A DNA stretch of 64,000 bases from Pinus tabuliformis (GCA_031772625.1 CM062808.1:475289655-475353654); one strand, 5' to 3'; counted from the first letter of the stretch, positions 44,243 through 58,350 are shown. Notes: generated from the sequence alone by a model not told the origin. Numbers and translations: made by a program.

Positions 44243-46880
44243 ATGTCAGTGATTTCAGGGTGTGCTAAGGAGGGAGTGACAAGGTATGTTAGGCAGTGCT
44301 AAGGAATTCTAGAGGCTAGGGAAACATGACAAGATGTGCTAGGTGCTAAGGTGTGCCAATGCATGCTAGGGAGAGTTATGGAGTGTCAAGGAAAAGCAAG
44401 GGAGAACTAGTTTCAAATGCATGGAAATGAATGAATAAGAGTGCATGACAGGGATTGTTAGCAAATTCTAGGTGTGCTAAGGAGGGAGTGACAAGGTATT
44501 ATAGGTAGTTCCAATGAATGCTAGAGTGCTAGGGAGACATGCTAAGATGTGCCAAGTCCTAGGGTGTGCCAATTTGTGTCAGCGAGTGCCACGAGAACAC
44601 AAGGGAGAACTAGTTCAAATTGCATGGAGATGAATGGATAAGAGTGTGTGATAGGGAATGTCAGTGAGTTCTAATTTCATTAAGGAGGGAGTGACAAGGG
44701 TATATTCTAGGCAGTTCCAAGGCATGCTAGAGTGTTAGGGCATGTTAGGGAGTGGTAGGGTCTATTAGGGAGTGGAAAATCATTCCAAGGAATGCAGGGG
44801 ATGGTAATATGTGCCATGTAGTGCCAAGGTATTGTTATACGTGCCAAATGTTATGGCATGTGAAGATGTGAACTATGTTTCTTAGTTGTTTTACGGGCAC
44901 GGTTGGATGTGAGCCTTGACTTGGTAACTTGTTAAGTGGGATGAGTTAAGATTGGACATGAGAAGCCTAAGATGATTTATAGTCCAATAGGGGAACAAGG
45001 CATAGTCTAGTTGTAGTAAATGTAACTTGGTAAAGTTGTTGTAGCCGAGGTAGGACTTGTTTGGGTTCCTAAGTCTAAAATAATATAAGGGTAGTTATGA
45101 GGGCATGATAATTAAGGAGTGCCAAGGAATGAAAAGGCATGCTGACATATGCTAGAGAGTGTTAATGCATGTCAAGGAGTGTTTAGGAGTGTCAGGGAAT
45201 CACAAGGGAGAACTAGGTCAAAGTTCATGGAAATGAATGAATAAGAGATTATGCCAGGGAGTGTCAATGAATTCTAGGTGTCCCATGGAAGAAGTGTGTT
45301 AGGAGAATTTCATATTAGGACTTGTAGGAGGAAATCCTATGATTGTGATAAGAGGATGGAAAAATTAGCTTGAGACAAAGGGAGACTTTGGTCTAGGCAC
45401 AACACTATTTTTTCAATGACTTGGTTGGGTTCCCAAGTCAAAAAAAAAGTAAGGTTATTTATGAGGGCATGAAAACTAGGGAGTGCCAAGGTGTGCAGGG
45501 AATTTCAAGAAGTGCTAACACATGTTAGAAAGTTCCAAGGAATGTTAGGCATGTCAAGACATGCCAAGTGCTAAGGTATGCCAATGTGTGCTAGGTTCTA
45601 GGATGTGGCTCCAACACATACTAGGATTGCCAAGGAAACACAAGGGAGGACTCATTTCAATTACATGTAAATGAATGAATGTGTGTGTGTGATAGGGAGT
45701 GTTAACAAGTTATAGGTGTTCTAAGGATGGAGTCACAACGTATGATAAACAGTTCCAATAGACGATAGAGTGCTAGGAAAGCCTACTAAGATGTGACAAG
45801 TGTCATGGTGTGCCAATGTGTGCCGAGGAGTGTTAGGGAGTGCTAGGGAAACACAAGGGAGCACTAGGTCATAATGCATGGAAATGAAGGAATAAGAGCA
45901 TGTAGCATGGGATGTCAGTGAGTTCCAAGTGTGTTACGGAGGAGTTACAAGGCATGCTTGGCAATGCTAAGGAATGCAAGAGTTCTAGGGCGAAATGCAG
46001 CCAAGGTGTGCCAATGCATGTAAGGAAGTGTTAGCTGGGAGTGCCAGGGAAACACAAGGGAGAACTATGTCAAAATGAATGGAAATGAACAAATAAGATT
46101 TTGTGATTAGAAGTTTCATTGAGTTCTAGGTGTGCTAAGGAGTGCTAGAGGCTAGGGCAACATGCCAAGATGTCATATGTGTTAAGGTGTAATGACACGT
46201 GTCAAGGAGTGATAAGGAGTGCTAGGGAAACACAAGGGAGCACTAGGTAAAAATGCATGGAAATGAATGAATAAGACTTTGTGACCAAGAGTGTCAACAA
46301 TCTCTAGGTGTGCTAAGGAGAGAGTGACAAGTTATACTATGTAGTGCCAAGGAATGCTAGAGTGTTAAGGCGGTGGGCCAAGATGTGTCAGGTGCTAGGG
46401 TGAGCTAGGGAGTGTTAAGGGGTGTCAGGGAAACATAAGGAAAAACAAGGGAACACTAGGTGAAAATAATGCATGCAAATGAACGATTAAGAGTTTGTGA
46501 CAGGAAGTGTCAGTGATTTCAGGGTATAAATGCATGGAAATGAACGAATAAGAGTGTGTGAGCGGGAGTTTCAATGATTTCTAGGTGTGTTAAGGAGGGA
46601 GTGACAAGGTTATATGCTAGGCAATGCCAAGGTATGCTAAACTACCAAGGCATGTCAAGAAGTGCCACAGTGTGCTAGGGAGTGTCAAAGCATGCCAAGG
46701 AATGTAGGGGATGTTAACACATGCCACATAGTGCCAAGGAATTCTAAGGCATGTCAGGTGTTATGGCATGTGATGATCCTTGTCTTGGTAACTTGTTAAG
46801 TGGGATGAGTTGAAATTATACATGAGTACCCTAATATGAGTTACAAGTAGTTCTTAGGTGAACAAGGCATATGTTGAATT
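44243..46880. repeat. Degenerate ~200-bp satellite, right flank of the giant element
   Basis: The landmark 'aatgcatggaaatgaatgaataagag' recurs near 44417, 44618, 45223, 45660, 45873, 46072, 46252, 46469 and 46530. Most adjacent spacings are 180-217 bp. Between landmarks the text is built of ~10-bp words (agtgccaagg, atgctaggg, gtgtgccaa). There are no ORFs. Degeneracy is high, so it is an old or lightly homogenised array. Confidence 0.85.
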
Positions 46881-49800
46881 TCCATGACACATGAGAATCC
46901 AGGTTTGGCCTTAGAATTTTTTATGCGAACACACTCAAGTGCCACAACACATCTACTATGCAGAACAAAATCTGCAATGAAAGAAAAAGTAATGGATTGA
47001 ATGCACAGATTTTAGGGTCTGCCACATCTTCATATGTTAATGCTTATTATTGTGATATACAATAGCCATTTATATGTCTGGTGTAAGACTCCTCTGGAGA
47101 TTTCTATCCAACAACATCTCTGTGGTAAAAGGTGTACTGACAGAGGTTGCTCCATCAAAAATAGCAACCAAAAGGGACCTTACTATGCACACAAATGAAG
47201 AATTAAGAAGATTATTATCTATGAGTGCTGATGTGGAGGTATGGGACAAAATTACATAGGCAACGAACCTTTTTGTTTAACCAATCAAGATCTAAAAAGG
47301 AAAATGTGTGATTATATATACATGTGTGATAGTATTTGGAGAAATGCCAACCTAACCCACAAATTTGTTGACATTTTGCTGGATCTGACCTATAATTGTT
47401 CCTAAAGTTAATAAACAAGTAAAATAGGACTAAATTTTCAATACAAAATATAAAATTGATAGGAATAGAGCCAAATTGTGAAAGTGTAAAAATTGGTATG
47501 GTTTAAAGGGACTGATCCCTTTGAAAAGTCTTAAATGTGGCAATGAAGGTTGAGCCTCGTTCTAGAACCCCTTTGGGCATCCATCTTAGGAATTGGTGTA
47601 GGATGCAACACTTCAGAATAATTTTTGTAGCAGTGATGTCAACACTTGTATGGTGACATGGGGTTGGAGTTGGCCTATCAAAGCTCTTTGGTCTACTTTG
47701 GAGCTTCTCTAGGGTGATGCCTTTGATGCTTTGGAGTACAAGGGCATGATTTGATATTTAGTTTGCATTAAAGAAGCTTTGGAGGCTAGATACTACAGAA
47801 AAACCCCTTGTTCTAAATAGGGAAGCACATGCCACTGAAGAAAGTAACAACAAGTACACATATTTGAAAATCAAATCACATCACTATTTATTACTCTTTG
47901 AAACAGGAAATAACTAAAAATTTCAAACACTACCATTAACTTTTCCTTTAGTCTAGAAGGTACAATGAATCTAGAAACTTGTACAACAATGTCTCAACTT
48001 TCTTAACTCCTAATCCTAATGCACCTTCCTTGCATCGATAGACAAGACAATTAAAGTCTACCTCTATTGAATATGATATGAAATATACAAACATGCTTCC
48101 TTAGCTAAGGCAGAGAATTAATAACTAGGGAAGTGCTCCTTTTAACTGTGCATGCAAAAACCAAATAAAGCAAAGAGGTTTTCTACTCTAGGTGCCAGAA
48201 ACGAATCCACTGCCTAAGGTAAGTGCTTTTCCCAAAACAAGATATTAAGGACTTAGAAACTTTGTTGCTTCCTTCAAGAGAGGTGTATGCCAAACAGAAG
48301 TAAGCTATCTTGCACTATCGTCCAAATTCATTCACCTTTAATAGAAATCTTGTGCCCAGAAAAAGACAAGAGACCAATTTCCAACAGAATTCGCTAACCA
48401 GCTAGAGACCCTAGTGCCCAAATAGAGAGATAATAAGGGAATGTCAACTAGGGTGGAAAATTTCACCACCAAAATTAACAAGAGATACAAGGGGTAAAAA
48501 ACTATTAGACCTAATGCTCAAGAACAAATGAATTAATCCACTCTTGGTGATCCAAAATGAATTAAATCCTTCTTTATTTATAGATTTTCCAGAGGGGTTT
48601 CATATTCTTAAGTGATTGAGGAAACCTTACTCCAAACCCCAAATTTGGGTTTTTTAAGCCTAGTTTCCCCAAAAATTGCCCAACAATGGGTATTTTATGG
48701 TTTTTTCCCCTTTATGGAGGACTATAGCCTACAGGGATGGATAGGATATTACATCCCATTTGTCCTCAATTTGTAGAGGATGTTACATGGCACCTAATAA
48801 AAGAAACAATGCTTTAGTTTAGGAGGTAATAACTAAATGCTTATTTCTTTCCACACAGGACATACATCTTGCAAAAATGATCATGGAGTACAAATACTAC
48901 AAAAGTCCTAAATCTTACTAGCATTGTCATAGTCCAAGAATAAAAACCCTTTCACATGAAACAAGGTTAGTACCACATACTACAAGCACAAATGAAAAAT
49001 TAAAAAACAATATACTTATTCAATGAAAGAACGATGAATCCTATTAGCGCACTTTAAATTGAATAGCTCTTGAGTTGCAGTTTCAATCAAAATTTCTCAG
49101 GTTGGATCATAATTAAGTACTCAATGTTGTTTTGGGTCCAATTTGGGGAAAAGGAGGAGCTCTTGGTGACAATGGAATGATCAGGGTTTTCAGAAGGGAG
49201 CTTTGCTATACTTTTCAACATACAATCCATTCATTCTAATGGAGGACATCTAGAGAAGCCTTTAATAAGGACCTTTCCAAGATCAATTTGGAGGAAAATC
49301 CATTTTCAAAGATTAAACATAGTTCTAGATTCAAACAAGAGTAGTCATTTTTCAGAACAATTATTAATTCCCAAGAAATTGGAGCCAAGCTGACATGTTG
49401 ACCATTTATTCTTCTATTGGACAAGGAAGAATTTATGAAAAGTCCTTGGCCCTTTGATCCAGTATTTGATGTAAATCTCTTGATTAGAAATGTAATAAGA
49501 GATGCAGTTTATATTAAGAAAAAGGGAAAAGTAGAGGGCTAGTTAATAATTATCTCTAAAAAACTCTCAATAGAATCCTAACATATTTGAAATGGCAAAG
49601 GTTAACTCCATGGTTATTTTTTTCTTTAGAAACTTAGCTAATTTCCATGATTGAAGCATGTATTCATTCCTTGAAAGAAGCTCACAAATGCTTTTGATAT
49701 TGGTTGAAGTAAAGAAAATGTGCAAAGTTACACTCACATAGAGGTATGAAAAAAAAGTATGTGGAGCTTGTTGTCCCAGACTCCACACAAAGAATGGACA

Positions 49801-51400
49801 TAAGATGAAAAAACCAAGTCAAAAGGTATGTGTAGCTTTTGTCATGAAGAGGTAGGTGTTAACTCCACACTCTATAGCAAAGGCTTTGCGACGCAAGTGA
49901 CACAAAGGTTTTCATGTAGAAATTTGGATTAAAAGGAGTGGAGCTTGATGCTACATGTACACTATTACCCCACTTTCTATATGAGTATAGGAGATAAAAA
50001 TAATGAGATATGGGAGATACAAACTAGATACTATTGTTATTCAAATTTAATAAAAAATATTACTATGTCTTCCTCGACATAAAACAAACATCTTCCATAA
50101 AATATTTTCTCCATGAACCTGATTTAAAATGAATCTCTTACATTGACGCGCCCAGCCGCAAATAGAAACGATGCTGATGGGCCAATTTCAATTTAGAAAA
50201 TTCACAATTAGGTTCAATTGTAAGATCTCCTATTTTTAATTCAGATTTCAGTTACAAGCAGTGAAACAGGACTCACTGATCAATCGTGATTAATCATGAG
50301 TCGGAATCTGCTCGCTCTCCAAACAATCTGATCCAAATCTTTGCGAGTCAAACTCACGTTGACCAAGTTTAACTCGTGGTCAATGCAAGTTTGACTTGCA
50401 ACTTGCCGATTAAAGAATATTCCTACGATTGATTCCGATTTATTTGATTTTCGGCCTTGACTCGACGAGCACGAGTTTTTCAAGTTTAGGTATGCTGCAT
50501 TGCTAAAAACTAAACGTCGATCATTCCAAAATTTATTTCTCATTTCTCAGGCCCACAACTCATACGTCGAGACCTTCAATAATCAATCACTACTCACTAT
50601 TACATAGTCCAGACTCCATATCGGGGAACCGCCAGCGTGAACCTAAGTTGAGACTCCATATCAGGCAGTCACGAGCATGTGCTCTATCCATACTCCATGT
50701 CGACCCTCGGGTAGTCGCGCGTCACCTTCAACATGTGTTACCTTCAGGCTTAGCCACTTCATTATTCGACAATCGAGGTGCGTTGGCACTTGGATTAGAT
50801 AATAGGTATATTACTATATTGAAGTTTCAATGTCTTTTTCAATGGCAAGTTTCAAGTTTCAATGTTTAGAAATCGAATGTTCGGCGTATTCCTTTGGTTA
50901 TGACTTTTCAACCCTATAAATGGGGCTTGAATAGATTTAAAAAATGCACTAAGAAATGGTTTCATACCAACCACCGGCCAAGTCATCAAGCATTCCTTCC
51001 TTGGTCAATGTATTATCGACTCCAATGGCTTTAACCATGCATTCACAACTTTGGGTATTTTTGTTCTTCCAGAATTTGTTATTGATGTATTGGTTCAGTT
51101 GTCTTATGCTAAACGAACTTGAAAATTCAAGATTACAATGCAATATATGTTGATAATATTTCCATTAGGTAGAATTTCCTCATATATACCTAATTGTGTT
51201 TTAAGGTCATAATGATATATTAGGTCAAAATGTGCTTGTGTTGCTGGACATACTCCTCTTTGATCCTTAACAAAACCTCATATCCTTTAAAACCAACCCT
51301 CTTTTTTGCGAAGTTATATATGGCATGTTTAATTTTAATTTTTTATTGTCTTTTACAAGAGCCAAATTAAATATAAGGCACAACTCCAAATCTAAATAGA
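46881..51400. other. Unassigned AT-rich DNA, possibly old element fragments
   Basis: I see no supported gene. A 61-codon frame at 47074-47259 (MSGVRLLWRFLSNN...) has no family I recognise. Around 48180-48790 the text has the feel of an old inverted LTR, but no partner was found. The region 50260-50545 has short GAGTC/GACTC-rich text that might be a terminal region of the hAT element to the right. Confidence 0.5.
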
Positions 51401-51435
51401 AGCTGCAATTTAAACACAAGTCCAAAACAAAAATA

Positions 51436-53918
51436 ATGCCGAGGGAGGACTTTGCTTGGGCTTATTGTGACAAGATTCTTGGAGACCCCAAGATCCTTTG
51501 TAAATTTTGCAAAGTGAAATGTAGTGGAGGCATTTATAGATTCAAGTACCACCTTGCACAAATACCCTACCATGATATAGGTATTTGCAAAAACGTTGAT
51601 GAAAATGCCAAGCACCAAGCAACCTTGGCCATTGATATGTTGAGCCAGCATAATGCAAAGAAAGAAAAGCAGAAAAAAGAAATAGGAACTCCTGGAGTTG
51701 ACAATTTTTCTTCCACTACAACATTTTCATCTCCCTCTGTTTAATCCTCAATGCAGTTCCTAAGTTTCCCACACATGCCTCCAAGTGCAAGTCAAACTCA
51801 AGGCCAAATGAATCCTCCTGCATTCAACATTGGAGGTGGAAACATAAACACCCTTTTTCTCCCCGCAAAAAACCCAGTTCCCAACCTACCTTGGATACCA
51901 CTGGTTGGAAAAAAAATATCCATAGTGAGGCAATTAGGAAGACCATTGCTAACTTTTGGTACTATTCTGACATACCTTTCCACTGTGCCATAAGTCCTTA
52001 TTGGCAAGCTATGATTGATGCAATTGTTGTTGCAGGTCCAAGGTTCAAATCCCCTTCATCAGAGAGCATTATGAAAAATTTGCTATTAGAAAGTGTTGAA
52101 TATGTCATGCTTGTGCTATCTGAGTTTTGTTCATCATGGGTAGAAACAGGGTGCACCATCATGAGTGATGGATGGACAGATCAGAGGAATAGAACTTTAA
52201 TAAATCTCCTTGTATCTTGTCCAGTAGGTACAATGTTTCTCAAATCAGTGGATGCCTTAGACAAGGTTAAGACTGCACAACTTATTTGTGAAATGATGGA
52301 GGAAGTCGTTCAAGAAGTGGGAGAAGAACATGTTGTACAAATTGTCACCAACAATGCAACTAATTATATGGCTGCTGGTAGACTTTTTGAGATTAGGCAC
52401 CCCACTATTTTTTGGACCTATTGTGTTGCCCATTGAATAGATTTAATGCTTGAGGACATTGGTAAGCTTCATTGGACACATGAGGTTGTGGAGACGGAAA
52501 AATCCATAACCAAATACCTATACAACCACACTATTGTCCTAAACACCATGATAAAATACATTGAAGGTAAAGAAATTGTTCGATCTGCAGTGACTAGATT
52601 TGCAACAAATTTCATATCTTTGTAATTTGTGGTTGAGAAAAAGACAAATATGAAGAGGATGTTCTTGGGACCTGAGTGGATGGTATCTAAACATTCCAAG
52701 ACCCTTGAAGGCATTGAATTTGTTGCACTTGTGTTTAATGACGTTTTTTGGAACTGTGATGGAGTCCCTTGTTAGATTTCTTAGGTACTTCAATTATTTT
52801 AACTTTTTTCATGTTTTAAATTTCATTTCAAGCTTCTTTTTATTTTCAATGTTTCATATTTATTTAAATTTGAAAGCTTTAACTTTCAGGATGGTTGATG
52901 GTGACAAAACTGTTATGGGTTACATTTATGAGGCGATGGATCTCGTAAAGGAGGTCATCAAAAGAAGATATGAGGATTAGGAGGCAAAGTATATGCCTCT
53001 TTGGGACATTATTGATGCACGTTGGGATAGGAAATTACATTCCCCCTTACATGCTGCTAGGTACTTCTTAAACCCACAGTATTTTTATGATAAGAGAAAA
53101 TTTAATGAGGATGGGGAGGTTCGCAGAGGACTTATGACATGCATGGAAAGGTGCTTCCCTAATCCAGAATTTCAAAGTCATGTATTTTCCCAACTATAGG
53201 ATTACAAAGCACCAGCTAAATTATTTTCCTATACCAGTGTTATATGCGAAAGGTGTAAGATGTTGCTAGGTACCCTTTGAGGCTTGAAGGCTTCATCAAT
53301 TCATTAAATTTGTTTAAATTTTATCTTGTCTGTTAAATGTTTTAATAATTTTTTTTGTATTTTTAAGCTTTTACTATTTAGTATTTAGTACATCTACTCA
53401 CGAACCCTTGCCACTTTCTAGGTCTTTGGTGGCAATACTTTTGTAGTGATACACCAGATTTGAAGAGATTCGCCATTCGAATATTAAATCAAACATGTAG
53501 TGCTTCAGGTTGTGAGTGCAATTGGAGCATGTTTGAGAGAATACATTCTAAGAAGCACAACCGATTGACACAAAAGCGCTTAAATGACCTTGTATTTTTC
53601 CATTATAGTCTACGACTTCGCAAGAAGCAAATACTAGGTGAGAGCATGAATTTGAAGGTTTCATAATCTGATTTTCAATTTAAATTTTAAACTTTAAAGT
53701 TCAAAGTCAAACTTAAATTCACATTTCAATGTCTCATGATAATGATCGGTTTGGATCATTCACCAATAGACCTTGAAGATATAGATTTGAAAACTACAAA
53801 TGCAGTAGATTGGGTCCAATTAGAGGAGGCTCCTCTTTTAAGCCTACACGACTTGAAGAACTTTGAGAGTCAAGCATGTGAAGGAGTGGGAGGAATCACT
53901 TCTAGTTCTTACTCTTAA
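51436..53918 (+). pseudogene. hAT-family transposase gene (decayed, with introns)
   Basis: The N-terminal BED-type zinc finger (ILCKFCKVKC, YRFKYHL) starts at an ATG at 51436. The catalytic region at 51891-52436 has MSDGWTDQRNRTLINLLV with the first Asp, VTNNATNYMAAG where the second Asp is Asn, and the CVAH box. A candidate intron at 52785-52889 (GT...AG) joins LVRFLR to MVDGDKT. A second probable intron ends before WWQYFCSDTPDLKR. The C-terminal dimerisation motif is CSASGCECNWSMFERIHSKK. Defects: stops at 51742, 52434 and 52622, and an A-run frameshift near 51905. A functional enzyme would cut and paste DNA with 8-bp target duplications. Its terminal inverted repeats could not be located, with ends somewhere near 50.2 and 54.3 kb. 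Confidence 0.85.
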
Positions 53919-54309
53919 GAGTCTTAGACTCTTAGTTACTAATTTTTTTCTAATTAGTATGTAGTTGTTTGTAAACCTTTAGAAGCAGTTGCTTCTAGTT
54001 TTATGTAGTCACTAGTTAGGAGTCATGACTCAGTACTTTGGATCATGTTTGGACTCATAACATATATGAGATGCTTATTCATTCATGATATTTTGAAAAT
54101 CTATTGATATTATTAATTGTTTGGACATGGATTTACTGAATATCAATGAAAAATGCTTCTTTTTTTTTTAATTCAATATGTGTATATTTTTATTTATTGA
54201 ATTCAATGATTTTTTCCCGATTTTTCCCCAATCCGATTAAAACTCTTAGCTCTTTTGCCTCGCCGATTTATTGTCTATTCCGAGTTTGGTAACATTGGTT
54301 ACAAGTTTC

Positions 54310-55090
54310 ATTCTTCACTTATGAGTGCTAAGGTGCGCTAGAGACTGCCAATGCATGCTGAGGAGTGTTAGGGAGTACTAGGACAACGCAAGGGAGCACT
54401 AGGTCAAAATGCATGGAAGTGAATGAATATGAGGGTGTGTCGGGGAGTGTCAATCAGTGCTAGTTTTCATGCTAAGGAGGGAGTGACAAGGTATGCTAAG
54501 CATGGGTAAGGCATGCCAGGGAATATCAGGGAATATCAAGAAGTGCTAGAGTGTGGTAGGTAGTTCCGAGGTGTGCTAACATGTGCCAAATAGTGCCAAG
54601 GCATGCCAAGTGCTAAGACATGCTAGGATGTGTAGGGTGCGAGAGTATGCTAATATGTGTCAAGGAGTTTTAAGGAAACAAAAGGAATAACCAAGATAAA
54701 ATGCAAGGAAATGAGCACATAAGAGGGTTAATAAGTTGGGACTTTATCTTTTTCAAAAGGGGCATGCTAGGCACACTAATAATATGTTCCAATACATGCC
54801 AAGTGCCAATCTATGCCAAGTGCTAATGTTTGTCAATGAAATATTATGCCAAGGAGTTCCAGGGCATGCTAGATACTACAGGGAATGCCAACACATGATA
54901 GGGGAGTGCTATGCTATGCTATGGCATGCCAACATGTGCTAGGACGTCCTACTCATGGCATGATGTTCTAGGTACAAATATGTTCCAGGTACAAAGATGT
55001 TCCAAAACATGCGAAGTACCAAGGAATGTTAGTGTAATATTCCAAAGCATGTTAAGGTGTGCCATGAGTGTTGAGGAGTGCTAGGTCTCT
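54310..55090. repeat. Second block of the ~200-bp satellite
   Basis: The same words as at 44243-46880 (aaaatgcatggaagtgaatgaata near 54405, gtgctagg, atgccaag). It lies between the hAT remnant and the CACTA remnant. This suggests one larger array was broken up by transposons. The DNA at 55091-55390 is unassigned. Confidence 0.75.
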
Positions 55091-55390
55091 CTCATTAATA
55101 GAATTGACAAAGCTTGATTATGTATTAAATAATATAGTTCCTACACACACTAGTGGAACTTTATTTAAAGAAAATTTGCTAGATAATAAACCTAATAGAG
55201 ATGAATCATGTGTTGACTCATAGGAAGACTATATTCTTATGACTTGAGGGAAATGATACACACTAATTACTTCTTAACAAATTGATTGACTATTATAACC
55301 ACTATGACCTTGGACACATAATGAAAAAGACTCCACAACAATGGCCTTAAATCATTATATTTTGACAAAAAATATAGTAATAGGTACATA

Positions 55391-56111
55391 GCATCATCAA
55401 AAACTCATTGGGATGATCAATGATGACGAACATTTTTTGACCGTCACCAAAAGTAACCAAAAATATCATTGGTGAGGGTCAATAAAAGATCGTCACTAGA
55501 AGTGTCACCAAAGAGAGAATTAGTGATGGGCCTTTAACGACCCTCACCAAAAGTGTCACCAAAGAGAGAATTAGTGACGAGCCATTAACAACCCTCACCA
55601 AAAGTGTCATTGAAAATGGCTTTGGTAACAAACCTTAAAGGACCATCACTATATAAACTTACAACAATGATTTTTTAAAGATCATCACCATATGTGACAT
55701 TGGTGATGGACCTTAAAGGTCTATCACAGACATGAAGCATCATCAAAAACTCATTGGAATGATCAATGATGATGAACATTTATTGACCGTCACCAAAAGT
55801 AACCAAAAATATCATTAGTGACAGTCAATAAAAGATAGTCACTAGAAGTGTCACCAAAGAGAGAATTAGTGATGTTCCTTTAACGACCCTCACCTAAAGT
55901 GTCACCAAAGAGAGAATTAGTGACGGGCCTTTAACGACCCTCACCAAAAGTGTGATTGAAAATGGCTTTGGTGACAAGCCTTAAAGTACCATCACTATAT
56001 ACACTTACAACAACACTTTTTTAAAGACCGTCACCATATGCAACATTGGTGATGGACCTTAAAGGTCCGTCACAGGCATGACCCTCACCAATGACCTTTT
56101 TTCTTGTAGTG
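55391..56111 (-). mobile_element. CACTA (En/Spm-type) terminal fragment with subterminal repeats
   Basis: The right end reads cttttttcttgtagtg, the reverse complement of CACTACAAGAAAAAAG, the standard plant CACTA terminus. Inside lie two tandem ~348-bp units (starting catcatcaaaaactcattgg at about 55391 and 55738). They are built of short direct and inverted gtcacc/ggtgac and ttaaaggtcc words, typical of transposase-binding subterminal repeats. No opposite terminus or transposase was found, so it is a truncated or non-autonomous remnant. Confidence 0.75.
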
Positions 56112-58327
56112 ATTTCGAAGTTTTGAGTTTTGGGTTACAGGTGAAATATGAATTTGCAATACATACTTCAGTATCGACATATGGCGTTCTACGATTTGGG
56201 ACTCGAGTATGCCTTGGAAGGTGATGAGGCTCATCAATGGGTAAATTATATGGACCTTAATGCACCTCCAACTTACAAAAATCAACTTTTCTCATCATTC
56301 TTTACATGTTTTAATTATGTTTTGCTTAAAGAGGATAGTAAAGATGAGATGTCATGTCTAGTGATCTAATGTGCATTGATTGCAGGTTTTGGAGCAAATT
56401 TTGGCTAATTAAAGTGCAGGAACTCGAATGGAGACAAGAAAGAGGGATTTTGGGAGATAAGATCTCCCTCCTTAACTCCTCACTTACTCAAATATTCCTC
56501 AATCAAATCTCATCAGCTCGGAGTTGCAAGCAGCCGAGTCATGAAGTTCATTGGCAGCCAAGCCAGTGACAGTTGAAGACCAGTTGATCTCGAGATTGGA
56601 TCCAAGCCTCCCTAAATTTAAGGAAGTTGTTGGTAACTTTAGTTGTATAAATAAAGAGGCCTAGGGCCTCATTAGGATTCAGATTTTTTTGTTCAAGATA
56701 GCTAAGCAGTTTTTGAGTTGAAGCATTGTAACTAAGCACTCTTACGTATTTCTAATTTCTTTAATGAAAATGAGAATCATTCCCTTGATACAACATTGAA
56801 TTGACTTAGAGGGGTGAAGCTCTTGGGTTAGGGCCTGACCCTAGCAGCATAGGTTCCTCTTATTGTATATGTATGCTTAGGTTATCTCATAGTTAGTTAT
56901 TAAACTGATTTTGGTATTGTTAATTTGCAAGTATTGCTAGATTTGATTAGTTTGCTTCCATTTGTGAATAGTTCTAATAATAGCATTGTAGTGATAAGAA
57001 TATATTCCAAAAAGGCTGAAAAAAAGTGGTTTTCACCTCATTCCTCCCTTTCAGGGATCATGGTTTGAGGGATACTTCTCATGCAGCCCAAAAAAACATA
57101 ATTCTAGCTTTATGTGTCATTTAGGGTTTTCTTGCTAATTAGGTCATTATCTTGCAATTTTGTAGATAAGTTGCAGTTGGTATTTTATGATCTCTTAAGT
57201 TTTTCATTGATCTCATCTCACTTTCATATTGGTTCCAAGAATTTCCATGCATGATCTTAGAAAAGTAAATGGTGATAACTCTGTTTTCTTTTACTCAAAT
57301 ATACCTTTCTTGTTTTTGATGAGTTCATACATGAATGCCAAGAATGATGTTTTTTGATTGCAGGAGTTTCTAAATTGCAGGGAGACCTCATCTCATCAGC
57401 CCCATCCAAGCCATATCCACCCACGATTTCCAAAAGTCACTAAGGTCTCAATTCGAATTCTTGTCTTATGAGGAAAACTATCCATCTCTGTTGAGAAAAT
57501 CCAACCATCTTAAAGATTTGGCTTGAGTTCTAAGTAAGTGCCTATCACTCCCATGCCTTATTCCCTCCTTATTCACCTTTTCCAAGCTCCACCCCACCTT
57601 CTAGACCACTACCTAAGCTTTTGGCCTGTTCCTGTAGTAAAACAGGGGATCCCGTAGGTGAACTAGTACTTCCTGTAGACAGCCTATAGGAAAACCTGTA
57701 GCAGCCTATTTTGAGCCCGAATGGAGAAAATTCATCACTAAAATCCTGGATTAGGTCCTTACTTTCCCTTCAAGTCATTTGAACCATTTTCCTCCTTTTC
57801 CTTCACACTTGTCTCTCCTGCCAAGAAACCAAGCAAGATTAGCATTTGCATTTTTCAAGCAAAAAGATAAAAAGAAAAAGAGTTCTTTTACATTTGTTCT
57901 TGCACACAACAGTTAGCACTCTTTAGATCAAATTTCATGCTTAGACTAGTTAAAACCTCACACGTGTTAAAATAGGGTTCTTCTGCAAGCAAAGTAGATT
58001 AGCAAGTAGATTAAGGATTTTATGTTGGTTTGCAAGCATTTCTTTCAGTCTTTCCTTCATGCAATAGACAACATTTATTTTCTTCCAATTAGGATAAATT
58101 TCCCTTCTCCAAATTGGTAATCAAACTTCTTCTAGTCAATAGAAGGCTAGTTTGAGAAACCCTAGTGGTCTATTGCCCCAGCTCAACAGTGAAAATGAGT
58201 AGACCAATTACATCTATTTGTGTATATAACACTGTCACCTCCAAGTTTGTACGAACCTCGGGTTGATGAAGTAAAGTTGGTAGCCTCAAGAGTTTCAGCA
58301 TTCTTGATGCAATACTGGTGTCCATCA
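56112..58327 (+). repeat. 5' LTR of an Athila/Tat-like element (left boundary unknown)
   Basis: The right boundary is set by the PBS at 58333 and the ...ccatca end. A TATA box (TATAAATA at 56646-56653) and the lack of ORFs fit an LTR of about 2 kb. The 3' LTR is outside the window, so the start, somewhere in 56112-56400, is a guess. A 73-codon frame at 56148 has no recognised domain. Confidence 0.5.
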
Positions 58328-58332
58328 ATATT

Positions 58333-58350
58333 TGGCATCGTTTCCTGGGA
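58333..58350 (+). other. PBS, probably tRNA-Asp type (decayed)
   Basis: TGGCATCGTTTCCTGGGA resembles the Athila-type site TGGCGCCGTTGCCGGGGA with four changes. Confidence 0.65.

Noticed and set aside
47074-47259. 61-codon frame as a possible host exon
   Set aside because: No recognised family, no supporting splice sites or neighbouring exons.
50260-54300. Terminal inverted repeats of the hAT element
   Set aside because: Only a shared 'tcggaat' core and similar base composition were found at the two sides. No aligned terminus or 8-bp duplication could be shown.
56148-56369. 73-codon frame (ends in ...KDEMSCLVI) as a possible gene
   Set aside because: No domain recognised. It lies in a probable LTR next to a CACTA end, with no further exons found.
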